This document shows positions 57,640-64,000 of a stretch of 64,000 nucleotides of DNA, piece after piece. The stretch lies in NCBI GenBank assembly GCA_963930185.1, contig CAWVLT010000002.1, positions 82,482 to 146,481 of the forward strand, written 5' to 3'. Source of the stretch: JAGZEG01 sp963930185 (GTDB lineage Bacteria; Actinomycetota; Coriobacteriia; Coriobacteriales; UMGS124). A program made the translations under genes and the position numbers. Position 1 is the first letter of the stretch, and every line of letters starts with the position of its first letter. The notes beneath the pieces were generated by a model. The model saw nothing but the letters and a program-made list of their open reading frames with translations. It searched no databases and was not told where the DNA came from.

Positions 57640-58064
57640 GGCCCCTCCTCCATCCCTCTCCGGTGCGTGTCATGCACATTCTTGGAATATGGTAGGACCC
57701 TCGTGCGGCACTGTCATCGCGCAGGTTGCAGTATGAGCATGGGAAACAGGCATTTACCTGCAGGTATTCCGAGATTGGTCGCCGTCTTGCGCGTATCGTT
57801 GCTGCCTCTCACGCAAATTGCAGTACGCGCCCCGCACGCAGGTGCGCGCGTTTTTGAGAGATTAAGCCGCCCGCCGGGGCAAAGATACCGCAGCGGTGCG
57901 ATTCCCGTGCGCCCGCTCCGTGCTAGACTCAAACGTATGAGTATGGCGCCGGGCATGACGCGCTTGGTGCCAGACGTGACGCGCATGGCGTCACGGACGC
58001 GCCGGGCCCAACGCTCAACCGGGCGTGGCGCGAGGGACCAGAAGGACACGGGAGCGGAGTGGCC
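57640..58064. other. Divergent control region of the DMSO-reductase-type operon
   Basis: 425 bases without a supported ORF. Contains the 12-bp palindrome at 57755-57766 and two near-identical words, TTGCAGTATGAGC (about 57727) and TTGCAGTACGCGC (about 57819). Confidence 0.45.
57755..57766. promoter_or_regulatory. Perfect palindrome TACCTGCAGGTA
   Basis: A 12-bp perfect dyad about 115 bases upstream of the winged-helix-like gene and 300 bases upstream of the ferric-reductase-like gene. A candidate operator for LuxR 4 or for the winged-helix-like protein. Confidence 0.45.
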
Positions 58065-58802
58065 ATGGGAAGCGACATCATCAGTGCGCTCATAAGCATC
58101 GTCATCGCCCTGATCGTGGCGATACCTCTGGGGGAGACGCTGCGCAAGCACCCCATCCCCTTCTACGTCGCCGCGCTCGTCCTGGTGGCGGCACACCTCA
58201 CCTACCGGTATATGGGGGCGTACGTCAAAGGCGCCCAGATGTTCGTCGACATTATGCAGAAGGGGTATCTGCCCTGCGCCTTCCTGGCGATCGTGATGTT
58301 CATCGGCGTCATGGGAGAGTCCTCGAAGCTGCGCCATCGCCTGCAGCCGATCCGCGCCGAGCTCTCGATCATCTCGTTTCTGCTCATCCTGAGCCACGTC
58401 ATCGCGTTTCTGCCAAGCTACCTTCCCAGGCTTGGGCGCATCTTTGCAAACAACACGTCGCTTAGTGTGTCGATCATCGTGGCGATCCTGCTCATCCTCA
58501 TCTACGCGCTGCTGTCGGTGACGTCGCTGCACATCCTGCGCGTCAAGGTTCCCTACAAGGTGTGGAAGGGCATCCAGCGCATGTCCTACGCCATGGTGGC
58601 GCTTCTGTACCTGCACATACTGCTGGCACTGGGGCGCTCGGTCTTTGTCGGCCACGGCTCGGGCAGCGCCGCCTTCGCGCTGGGCGTCTACACCGTGATC
58701 GTCGTGGTGTACGCCGTGCTGCGCATTCGCAAGGCACTCGCCGATCGCAAGGCCCACGCGAGCGTGGCCGGCACTGCAACCGGAACAGCCGGGGCACAAT
58801 GA
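58065..58802 (+). CDS. Ferric-reductase-like haem membrane protein (MsrQ/YedZ type)
   Basis: 245 residues from ATG 58065 (GGAG upstream). Six hydrophobic segments; candidate haem-ligand histidines lie in membrane helices (LLILSHVIAFLPSYL, LYLHILLALGRSVF), plus LVAAHLTYRY. The short size and lack of a flavin domain fit the MsrQ-like branch of the ferric-reductase transmembrane family, which moves quinol electrons to periplasmic reductases. It is divergent from the dmsAB operon. As the only membrane electron-transfer protein in the window, it is a possible donor to one of the exported reductases, but this is inference. Confidence 0.75.
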   Translation: MGSDIISALISIVIALIVAIPLGETLRKHPIPFYVAALVLVAAHLTYRYMGAYVKGAQMFVDIMQKGYLPCAFLAIVMFIGVMGESSKLRHRLQPIRAELSIISFLLILSHVIAFLPSYLPRLGRIFANNTSLSVSIIVAILLILIYALLSVTSLHILRVKVPYKVWKGIQRMSYAMVALLYLHILLALGRSVFVGHGSGSAAFALGVYTVIVVVYAVLRIRKALADRKAHASVAGTATGTAGAQ

Positions 58803-58842
58803 CGAAGCAATTGCGCGAGCCGCGCGGCAAGCCGGCTTTTGT

Positions 58843-59058
58843 GCCGCAAAACCCCGAGGTTGTACGAACTGGACTGCCGAGTTAAGCAATCACCCTCGAG
58901 ACCCCCAGGCGGCGGTCTCGAGGGTGATTACGTTTGCGCAGGTCACAGGCCTGTCGGTCTGGACAGAATATCAGGCCCCCAAATCGTGGGGCCAGCTCGG
59001 CCTCGTCGCAGATCGCACCTGGGTTGCTAAATCATGCAACCTCAGGGTTTTCTGCCGC
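58843..59058. repeat. Inverted-repeat-bounded locus enclosing a terminator (216 bp)
   Basis: Left arm 58843-58870 (GCCGCAAAACCCCGAGGTTG...) and right arm 59029-59058 are imperfect inverted repeats sharing GC(C/G)GC, AAAACCC, GAGGTTG.A.GA. The left arm is close to the left arm of 26386-26578, and both loci place a strong GC hairpin just inside it. Confidence 0.6.
58888..58929. terminator. Strong bidirectional terminator
   Basis: A perfect 16-bp stem, AATCACCCTCGAGACC with its complement and a 10-base loop, between the convergent haem-protein and isocitrate dehydrogenase genes. ACGTTT follows on the plus strand. Confidence 0.85.
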
Positions 59059-59158
59059 GTCAGGCCCCTTTCCACGCAATTTGCCGCCGCAGACGCGATC
59101 GGACGGCACGCGACCCGAGGAGCGGAACGAGGCGACGCCGTCAGGCACTAGCCAGGCG

Positions 59159-60250
59159 CTACATCCGCGCGATGATCGCGTCGGCGTAGGCGTTCGTGCT
59201 CACGCAGCCCTCGGTGGAACCGGTGAGGGTGCGCTTGATGTCGTAGGTCACGTCCTTGCCCTCGGCGAGCACCGCGCGCACGGCGTCGAGGATGCGGTCG
59301 GCGGCCTCGTCCTCGCCCAAGTGCTGCAGCATCATGACCGCGGAGAGGATCTCGGCCGTGGGATTGGCCTCGTTCTTGCCGGCGTGGCTGGGGGCGCTGC
59401 CGTGAACCGGCTCGAAGAGCGCCACGTCCTTGCCGATGTTCGCGCCCGGGGCGATGCCCAGACCGCCCACCAGGCCGGCGCACAGATCGCTCACGATGTC
59501 GCCGTAGAGGTTGGGCAGCACCAGCACGTCGAAGTTCTCGGGATGCATGACCAAGCCCATGCAGGTGGCGTCCACGATGCGGTCCTCGAACTCGATGCCC
59601 GAGTCCTTGTACTCCTGCGCCACCTCGCGCGCCACGCGCAGGTACAGGCCATCGGTGTGCTTCATGATGTTGGCCTTGTGCACGGCGGTCACCTTGTGGC
59701 GCCCGTGCTTGATGGCGTACTCAAAAGCGTAGCGCACGATGCGCTCGCTGCCCGAGACCGAGATGGGCTTGATGGAAATGCCCGAGTCGGGCCTGATCTG
59801 GCCCGCGCCGGAGGCGTTCACGTAGTCGATGAGGCCCTTGGCACCCTCGGAGCCCTCCTCGAACTCGATGCCCGCATACAGGTCCTCGGTATTCTCGCGC
59901 ACGAGCACCAGGTCGATGTCGTCGTAGCGCGCGCCGTTGCCCGGCAGCGTATAGGCCGGGCGCAGATTCACGTAGAGGTCGAGGCGTTTGCGCAGCGCGA
60001 CGTTGCAGCTGCGGAAGCCATAGCCCACCGGCGTGGTGATGGGACCCTTGATGGCGACCTTGTTCTTGAGGACGGAGTCGAAGACCTGCTCGGGCAGGGG
60101 CGTGCCGTACTTCTCCATCACGTCCGCGCCGGCCTCGACCTCCTCCCACGTGATGTCGACGCCCGAGGCGTCAACCACGCGACGCATGGCGTCGCAGATC
60201 TCAGGGCCGATGCCATCGCCGGGGATGAGGGTAACCGTATGCTGTGCCAT
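59159..60250 (-). CDS. icd: Isocitrate dehydrogenase (NAD-type, IDH/IPMDH family)
   Basis: 363 residues from ATG 60250 (AAGGAG upstream). TVTLIPGDGIGPEI at the N-terminus, RENTEDLYAGIE, the substrate-binding SGSERIVRYAFEYA, KANIMK..DGL, DRIVDATCMGLVMHPENFDVLVLPNLYGDIVSDL, and GSAPSHAGKNEANPTAEILS. The Ser-rich S-G-S-E-R-I-V-R phosphorylation-loop type and the short length fit NAD-dependent isocitrate dehydrogenase rather than isopropylmalate dehydrogenase. It makes 2-oxoglutarate for glutamate synthesis. No other TCA gene is adjacent. Confidence 0.88.
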   Translation of the reverse strand: MAQHTVTLIPGDGIGPEICDAMRRVVDASGVDITWEEVEAGADVMEKYGTPLPEQVFDSVLKNKVAIKGPITTPVGYGFRSCNVALRKRLDLYVNLRPAYTLPGNGARYDDIDLVLVRENTEDLYAGIEFEEGSEGAKGLIDYVNASGAGQIRPDSGISIKPISVSGSERIVRYAFEYAIKHGRHKVTAVHKANIMKHTDGLYLRVAREVAQEYKDSGIEFEDRIVDATCMGLVMHPENFDVLVLPNLYGDIVSDLCAGLVGGLGIAPGANIGKDVALFEPVHGSAPSHAGKNEANPTAEILSAVMMLQHLGEDEAADRILDAVRAVLAEGKDVTYDIKRTLTGSTEGCVSTNAYADAIIARM

Positions 60251-60367
60251 GTGTCTCCTTGGGTCTGGGCGGCTCAGACGCCGCGACTGCCAACAAACGA
60301 TGTCAACTGCACGCGATGGAGCACGTAAACGGGATGCCGTGCGGTGGCTCGACATCCCGACAAACAC

Positions 60368-60964
60368 CTATCTTGCCTTGCACATGTCGATGATCTGCTG
60401 GGCGCGATGCGACAGGGCACCCTTGGACGACTGCGCGTCGAACTTCATGCGGCCCGCAAGCGCGGAGCGGATCTCGGGGGTCACGTCCGCCTGGGCGAAC
60501 TCGGCGACGGCATCGAGCATCTCGGGGAACTCCGGGTCACCGTGATAGCACTGCAGGGCCTCGTCGAGCAGGGGCCAGACATTCTCCGCCCAGCCGCAGT
60601 GCCCTCCCAGCGTCGTGAAGTAGCGAAACGCCGTGAGGCGCAGAAGGCCCGACTCCTCGTCGAACAGGGAGGTCTCCGCCCCGTCGAAGCCCTTCGCCGC
60701 AGCGTCCGGATCCACCTTGGCCATCGACGTGAGGGCGTCGAGCGCCTCCCAGCGCGTCTGCGCCTCGGGTCTCTCGATGGCGTCGACCACGTCGTCGACG
60801 TACGGCAGAATCACCTGGGGGACCTCGCGCGCAAGCTCGGCGATGACGTGCGCCGCCATCTGCCGGGCCTTGCGATCCCGGCCCGAGAGAAACTCGAGAA
60901 GGCGCGGCAGGTTCTTGACCGCCGTGTCGATGTCTGTGCTCGGAGTCTCGTCTTTGTTCGCCAT
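60368..60964 (-). CDS. HEAT-repeat-like helical protein
   Basis: 198 residues from ATG 60964 (GGGAG upstream). All-helical, with repeated antiparallel helix pairs: LPRLLEFLSGRDRKARQMAAHVIAELAREVPQ, VDDVVDAIERPEAQTRWEALDALTSMAKVDPD, and so on, the pattern of HEAT/armadillo-like scaffolds. No catalytic motif. Such proteins bind partner proteins; the partner is unknown. Confidence 0.78.
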   Translation of the reverse strand: MANKDETPSTDIDTAVKNLPRLLEFLSGRDRKARQMAAHVIAELAREVPQVILPYVDDVVDAIERPEAQTRWEALDALTSMAKVDPDAAAKGFDGAETSLFDEESGLLRLTAFRYFTTLGGHCGWAENVWPLLDEALQCYHGDPEFPEMLDAVAEFAQADVTPEIRSALAGRMKFDAQSSKGALSHRAQQIIDMCKAR

Positions 60965-60999
60965 AGGCGGCGTCTCCCCTCTGTTGGCTGGCAACGCAA

Positions 61000-61031
61000 G
61001 CGCCTGACACCGGAATCCCGATGTCAGGCGC
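61000..61031 (-). terminator. Terminator between the membrane XRE gene and the HEAT-protein gene
   Basis: A perfect 10-bp stem, GCGCCTGACA with TGTCAGGCGC, 12-base loop. It lies about 230 bases after the XRE gene stop and 36 bases before the HEAT-protein start, so it could also act as a leader attenuator. Confidence 0.65.
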
Positions 61032-61047
61032 GATCACGTTCTTCGTA

Positions 61048-61101
61048 CCTAGAACTGCGGACCTATAACTGCTGCCCAGAACCGCTGCCTAAAACTGCAT
61101 G
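61048..61101. repeat. Short tandem repeat, four degenerate units
   Basis: Units of 12-14 bp with the core AACTGC (CCTAGAACTGCGGA, CCTATAACTGCTGC, CCAGAACCGCTG, CCTAAAACTGCATG) stand directly beside the hairpin at 61000-61031. Compare the 14-bp tandem repeat next to the terminator at 7166-7259. Confidence 0.55.
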
Positions 61102-61257
61102 CTCGAGCTCATGCCTTTTGCGCGTGAGGGCCCGTCTGTCCGTGCCTATTGTATCCGGTGGCGCGGCAGATCAAACCAAAGGCGCACGATAAGCGCCAAA
61201 ACAGCAGGAGACCACAGAGGCCACGAGAGGAACGACGCGGCGCTTGCCACGCGACCC

Positions 61258-62286
61258 TCACCTGCGCCTGCCAAACGCGTCCATGAGCGTGGCCGCGATC
61301 CCGCAGAGCAGCCCTCCCACCACCCAGGCGAGCCAGAACCACATGGCGCTCGTGCCCTCGGGCTCGAAGCTGTCGGGGTCGGGGCTCGTCAGCACCGGTA
61401 CGAACAGAAGCAACAGGCCCACGATGGTCGCGACGATCATGATGACCGCGCAGACCGCCCCCGCCCTCTTGCTGGCGCGCCTGCGCTCGAGCAGGGCCTC
61501 GCGGCGCGCCTCGTCTATGGCGGCGCTGGTGATCTCCTCGAGCTCGAGCTCCTCGGCGACGCTTTTGTTGTACTCGGCCAGGTTGGTGCGCCCCAGCAGC
61601 ATGCCGTAGTGCATGATGTTCCACACGCCCAGGGCGATGAAGAAGAGCAGGAAGAAGTTCGACCACCCCTGGGCCGAGGCCTCGAGCATGAGCATGCAGC
61701 CGACGCCCGCGAAGATGAAGGCCAACCCCGCGATGAGGCCGCCGGCAAACGCCTTGCGCGCGGCAGCCTTGTCGTCGTCGGTGTAGAAGTCCTCGACGAA
61801 GGGATGCGCCTTCACGAAGGCGGAGTGATCCATGCCCGCAGGCACGAGGAAGGCAAGCCCCGCAAGGACGCCTATGAAGATCATCACGAGCATGAGGATG
61901 TCCTCGTCGGCGCCGGCAAAAGGTGCCGCCCCCTCGAAGAGCAGGCCCACGCCGACGAAGGCGATGATGGCGGCGACGCCCGTGGGAACCCGCCACGCCA
62001 TCTTGCGCTGGTGCTCGTCGTAGCCGCACACGTCGGTGGGAGCGGCGCCTGTGGGCATGGAGCGGGCGGGCTCGGCGGCGCGGCCCGTGAGGTCGCCCTG
62101 CACCAGCTCGTCGAGCGTGCAGTCAAAGATCGAGCAGATCTTGAGCAGCTTGTCCATCTCCGGCGAGGCCTTCTCGGCCTCCCACTTGGTCACGGACTGG
62201 CGGCTCACGCCCAGCAGCATGGCGAGCTGTTCCTGCGTCATGTTGCGCGTGGCGCGTAGGTGCTGGAGGTTGTCGCGAAAGCTCAT
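61258..62286 (-). CDS. XRE-family regulator with multi-span membrane domain
   Basis: 342 residues from ATG 62286. N-terminal helix-turn-helix (LQHLRATRNMTQEQLAMLLGVSRQSVTKWEAEKASPEMDKLLKICSIFDCTLDELVQG, about 8-66), then a linker and about six membrane segments (first at VPTGVAAIIAFVGVGLLF; others FFLLFFIALGVWNIMHYG, AVCAVIMIVATIVGLLLLFV, MWFWLAWVVGGLLCGIAATL). A charged helix bundle (EELELEEITSAAIDEARREALLERRR) sits between segments. A one-component membrane sensor-regulator; ligand and targets unknown. A further example of membrane-tethered regulation in this window. Confidence 0.88.
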   Translation of the reverse strand: MSFRDNLQHLRATRNMTQEQLAMLLGVSRQSVTKWEAEKASPEMDKLLKICSIFDCTLDELVQGDLTGRAAEPARSMPTGAAPTDVCGYDEHQRKMAWRVPTGVAAIIAFVGVGLLFEGAAPFAGADEDILMLVMIFIGVLAGLAFLVPAGMDHSAFVKAHPFVEDFYTDDDKAAARKAFAGGLIAGLAFIFAGVGCMLMLEASAQGWSNFFLLFFIALGVWNIMHYGMLLGRTNLAEYNKSVAEELELEEITSAAIDEARREALLERRRASKRAGAVCAVIMIVATIVGLLLLFVPVLTSPDPDSFEPEGTSAMWFWLAWVVGGLLCGIAATLMDAFGRRR

Positions 62287-62607
62287 AGTGGTCCCTTCGG
62301 TACGCCTGCGGATACGGTGGAGCGTGTAGTCGCGGGCACGGGTGGGCGTCCGGCTCGACAGTCCTCGGACGACCCGCCGCGCGCCTCGCGCACCGGCGCT
62401 CGTTCGCATCCCAAGTTACCGGCCGCGCCGGGCGCGCTCCACCAACCGCCGGGCTGCATTTTGCCGCGATCCGGTGGCAACCACGCGGCGCCCGCTGGTT
62501 GCGAAGCGCAGGTAGGCGGGCATGCAACCGCAAAAGTCGGCTGGACAGGAATCCGCCGGGATCGACCGAGTGAATAGTGGCCGAGTGCAACTATCCGGAC
62601 ATTTTTT
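62287..62607. other. Intergenic region between the XRE gene and the ISL3 element
   Basis: 321 bases with no supported ORF. The XRE promoter should lie here. The distal end (62582-62607) is a half copy of the 3756-3821 repeat, cut by the insertion sequence. Confidence 0.5.
62582..62607. repeat. Half copy of the compact palindromic repeat, interrupted by the insertion sequence
   Basis: CGAGTGCAACTATCCGGACA followed by TTTTTT is nearly the same as an arm of the hairpin at 3756-3821 (CGAGGGTAACTATTCGGAC then GTTTTT). The ISL3 end begins exactly where that arm would turn into its inner stem. The other half should lie just beyond the right edge of the window. Confidence 0.6.
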
Positions 62608-64000
62608 GGCTCTTCCGCGTTTTTAGTGGGTAGTACATCCTGACGCCAGCTGCGCCGAGAAGTCCAGGCGACCCAGCCTCAGGAAGATCATCGTCGTGAA
62701 GTACCCGACGTTCCTGAAGCCCCTCGACGCCCTCTTGAGCGACTGGATTATCGAGTTCATCCCCTCGAGGAACCCGTTCGTGGCGCGGGCCGAGAACCAG
62801 TTCAGCACGCCCTCGCGCTCCTCGCGGATGCTCCTCGCCGCCTTCTTCATCTGCGGCACGTTGGAGTGCATGACCCACGAGAGGGCCCGGTCGAGCCCGG
62901 CGGCGGCCTCCTCGCGCGAGGCGCACGAGTACACCGCGCGCACGGCCTCGACCATCGCGCAGGCGCGCGCCGTGAGCAGGTGCTCGGAGGCGAGCGAGGC
63001 CCTCTTGTCCGCCTGGCGCTCGGTCAGGTTCTCGGGGCGCTTCAGCCACACGTACTTCGTGCCCCTGAGCAGCCGGCGCTTCTCCTCGCAGCTCTTCGCC
63101 TCGGCGCACCTCGTTTTCTCGAGCGCCCTGTTGAGCAGCTGCATCACGTGGAATCGGTCCACGGTCTGGGCCGCCCGCGGCATGGCGTCGGCGCAGCCCA
63201 GCGAGTAGGCCGAGGCCATGTCGCGCGTGACCTCGGTTATCGCCGCGCGGTCGCCCCCGCGCGCCTCGAGCTGCTCGCAGAGCCTGCCGGGCGCGCCCTT
63301 GTCCCTGCCCTCGGTCACGGCGACGACGCGCCTGCCGTCGAGGTCCGCCATCACCGATATGTATCGCTGGCCGCGGGCGCGGGCGGTGTCGTCGATGCCG
63401 ACGCGGGTGACGCCCGAGTAGTCGGCTCCCTCCCTCGCCTCGGACACGGCCCTCCCGAGCATCGCCCAGACGCGCGAGTCGGACTCGCGCACCTGGCGCG
63501 CGATGGCCGCCGTGGTCATTCCCGACATCGCCATCACGAGGACCTGCGCCTCGAACAGGGCGGTGAAGTGCGAGCCCGGGCGCACCTCCCAGGGCATGCG
63601 CACGGTCCTCGGGCCGTGCTCGGGGCAGTCGGCCCGGGGGACGCGGCAGTGGACGACCGTCCTGAACTGCCAGATGTCGAGGTGGCGCCAGGTGCGCTCG
63701 CGGGCGTCGTAGACGCCGCAGCGGCCCCCGCACTCCGGGCACGCGACGGCGCTGCCGGGCGCCCTGCCGACCCTGACGTGGAGCTCCTCGTCGCCCGCCT
63801 CCGGCGACTCGAACCACACGTCCTCGACCCGCCACTCCGGGCCGAGCCCCATCGAGCGCTCGAAGAGCCTCGCCAGCATCCCCGCCTGGGCGTCCATGTC
63901 GCGCACCTCCCGCCTCCGTCCGTCGGCAAGATGATACCGCTCGGGGATGTCGCAGTCACTCGGCTGCAGAAGTGCTACCCACTAGAAATTTCGAAGAGCC
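62608..64000 (-). mobile_element. ISL3-family insertion sequence, complete
   Basis: 1393 bp between terminal inverted repeats: GGCTCTTCCGCGTTTTTAGT at 62608 and, read on the minus strand from 64000, GGCTCTTCGAAATTTCTAGT; both go on with GGGTAG.AC. One transposase gene fills the element. ISL3 elements make 8-bp AT-rich target duplications; the left flank CATTTTTT (62600-62607) fits, and the matching copy would be bases 64001-64008, outside the window. Intact frame and good ends suggest that it is recent and active. Confidence 0.9.
62623..63897 (-). CDS. ISL3-family transposase
   Basis: 424 residues from ATG 63897 (GGGAGG upstream; GTG 63906 possible). N-terminal zinc-finger-like cysteines (ACPECGGRCGVYDARERTWRHLDIWQFRTVVHCRVPRADCPEHGPR), a helix-turn-helix (MSGMTTAAIARQVRESDSRVWAML), then the DDE core: VTRVGIDDTARARGQRYISVMADLDGRRVV with the first Asp, EVTRDMASAYSLG with the second, and ATNGFLEGMNSIIQSLKRASRGFRN with the Glu. 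All expected parts are present and the frame is undamaged. Confidence 0.95.
   Translation of the reverse strand: MDAQAGMLARLFERSMGLGPEWRVEDVWFESPEAGDEELHVRVGRAPGSAVACPECGGRCGVYDARERTWRHLDIWQFRTVVHCRVPRADCPEHGPRTVRMPWEVRPGSHFTALFEAQVLVMAMSGMTTAAIARQVRESDSRVWAMLGRAVSEAREGADYSGVTRVGIDDTARARGQRYISVMADLDGRRVVAVTEGRDKGAPGRLCEQLEARGGDRAAITEVTRDMASAYSLGCADAMPRAAQTVDRFHVMQLLNRALEKTRCAEAKSCEEKRRLLRGTKYVWLKRPENLTERQADKRASLASEHLLTARACAMVEAVRAVYSCASREEAAAGLDRALSWVMHSNVPQMKKAARSIREEREGVLNWFSARATNGFLEGMNSIIQSLKRASRGFRNVGYFTTMIFLRLGRLDFSAQLASGCTTH

Larger units (their letters stand above)
58803..59158. other. Intergenic region after the haem membrane protein gene
   Basis: 356 bases between convergent genes. 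No ORF supported. It is filled by the inverted-repeat locus 58843-59058, including the terminator at 58888-58929 and a short hairpin GGCCCC...GGGGCC near 58975. Confidence 0.55.

Noticed and set aside
62591..63835. Second long frame in the ISL3 element
   Set aside because: Arg/Gly-rich shadow of the intact transposase frame; not a frameshifted second ORF.
1..64000. CRISPR array or prophage
   Set aside because: No regularly spaced repeat-spacer series and no phage structural, integrase or lysis genes were seen.

Overview
The window is high-GC chromosomal DNA of a Gram-positive anaerobe, most likely a member of the Coriobacteriia (Eggerthella/Slackia/Olsenella type). This assignment rests on gene content, not on a database match. 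The pointers are four Tat-exported, haem-less flavocytochrome-c-type flavoprotein reductases, four LuxR regulators fused to polytopic membrane domains, a DMSO-reductase-family operon, a DUF3516-type Ski2 helicase, HelD and an ISL3 transposase.

Layout. 1-6.5 kb: cut membrane gene, DUF3516 helicase, ThpR, a RelB-like/PIN toxin-antitoxin pair, and an XRE regulator with a small membrane protein. 7.3-14.6 kb: two flavoprotein/LuxR modules as mirror images (reductase 1 and regulator 1 divergent, regulators 1 and 2 convergent, regulator 2 and reductase 2 divergent). 14.6-17.5 kb: a second RelB-like/PIN pair, then an ECF sigma factor with its membrane partner. 18-23 kb: HelD, then a PiT phosphate transporter, small membrane protein and tandem universal stress protein. 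23-35.5 kb: class II UvrA, GNAT, secreted protein, CDF transporter, acetate kinase, an unknown protein, S4 protein, isoaspartyl peptidase, membrane protein and an iron-sulfur aldo-keto reductase. 36-43.6 kb: TetR, a PhoR/PhoB-like two-component system with PstB, DUF523, SurA-like lipid-facing protein, dimethylargininase and a RelB/YafQ pair. 43.7-52.4 kb: reductase 3 with divergent regulator 3, MerR, reductase 4, regulator 4. 52.4-58.8 kb: TorD-like chaperone, DmsB, DmsA and a winged-helix-like protein, then a ferric-reductase-like membrane protein. 59-64 kb: isocitrate dehydrogenase, HEAT protein, membrane XRE regulator, and a complete ISL3 element whose right end is the last base of the window.

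The genes suggest a lifestyle of anaerobic respiration on many organic acceptors: each exported reductase has its own membrane-bound regulator, so each module probably senses and reduces a different compound outside the cytoplasm.

The least ordinary signal is non-coding. At least eight intergenic loci (389-577, 6806-7030, 17761-17990, 26386-26578, 30621-30850, 35688-35862, 50425-50610, 58843-59058) are each bounded by long imperfect inverted repeats 175-230 bp from end to end, with non-coding interiors. Three share the same arms and the same 225-230 bp length although their interiors differ. A compact relative lies at 3756-3821, and the ISL3 element sits inside what looks like another copy of it.
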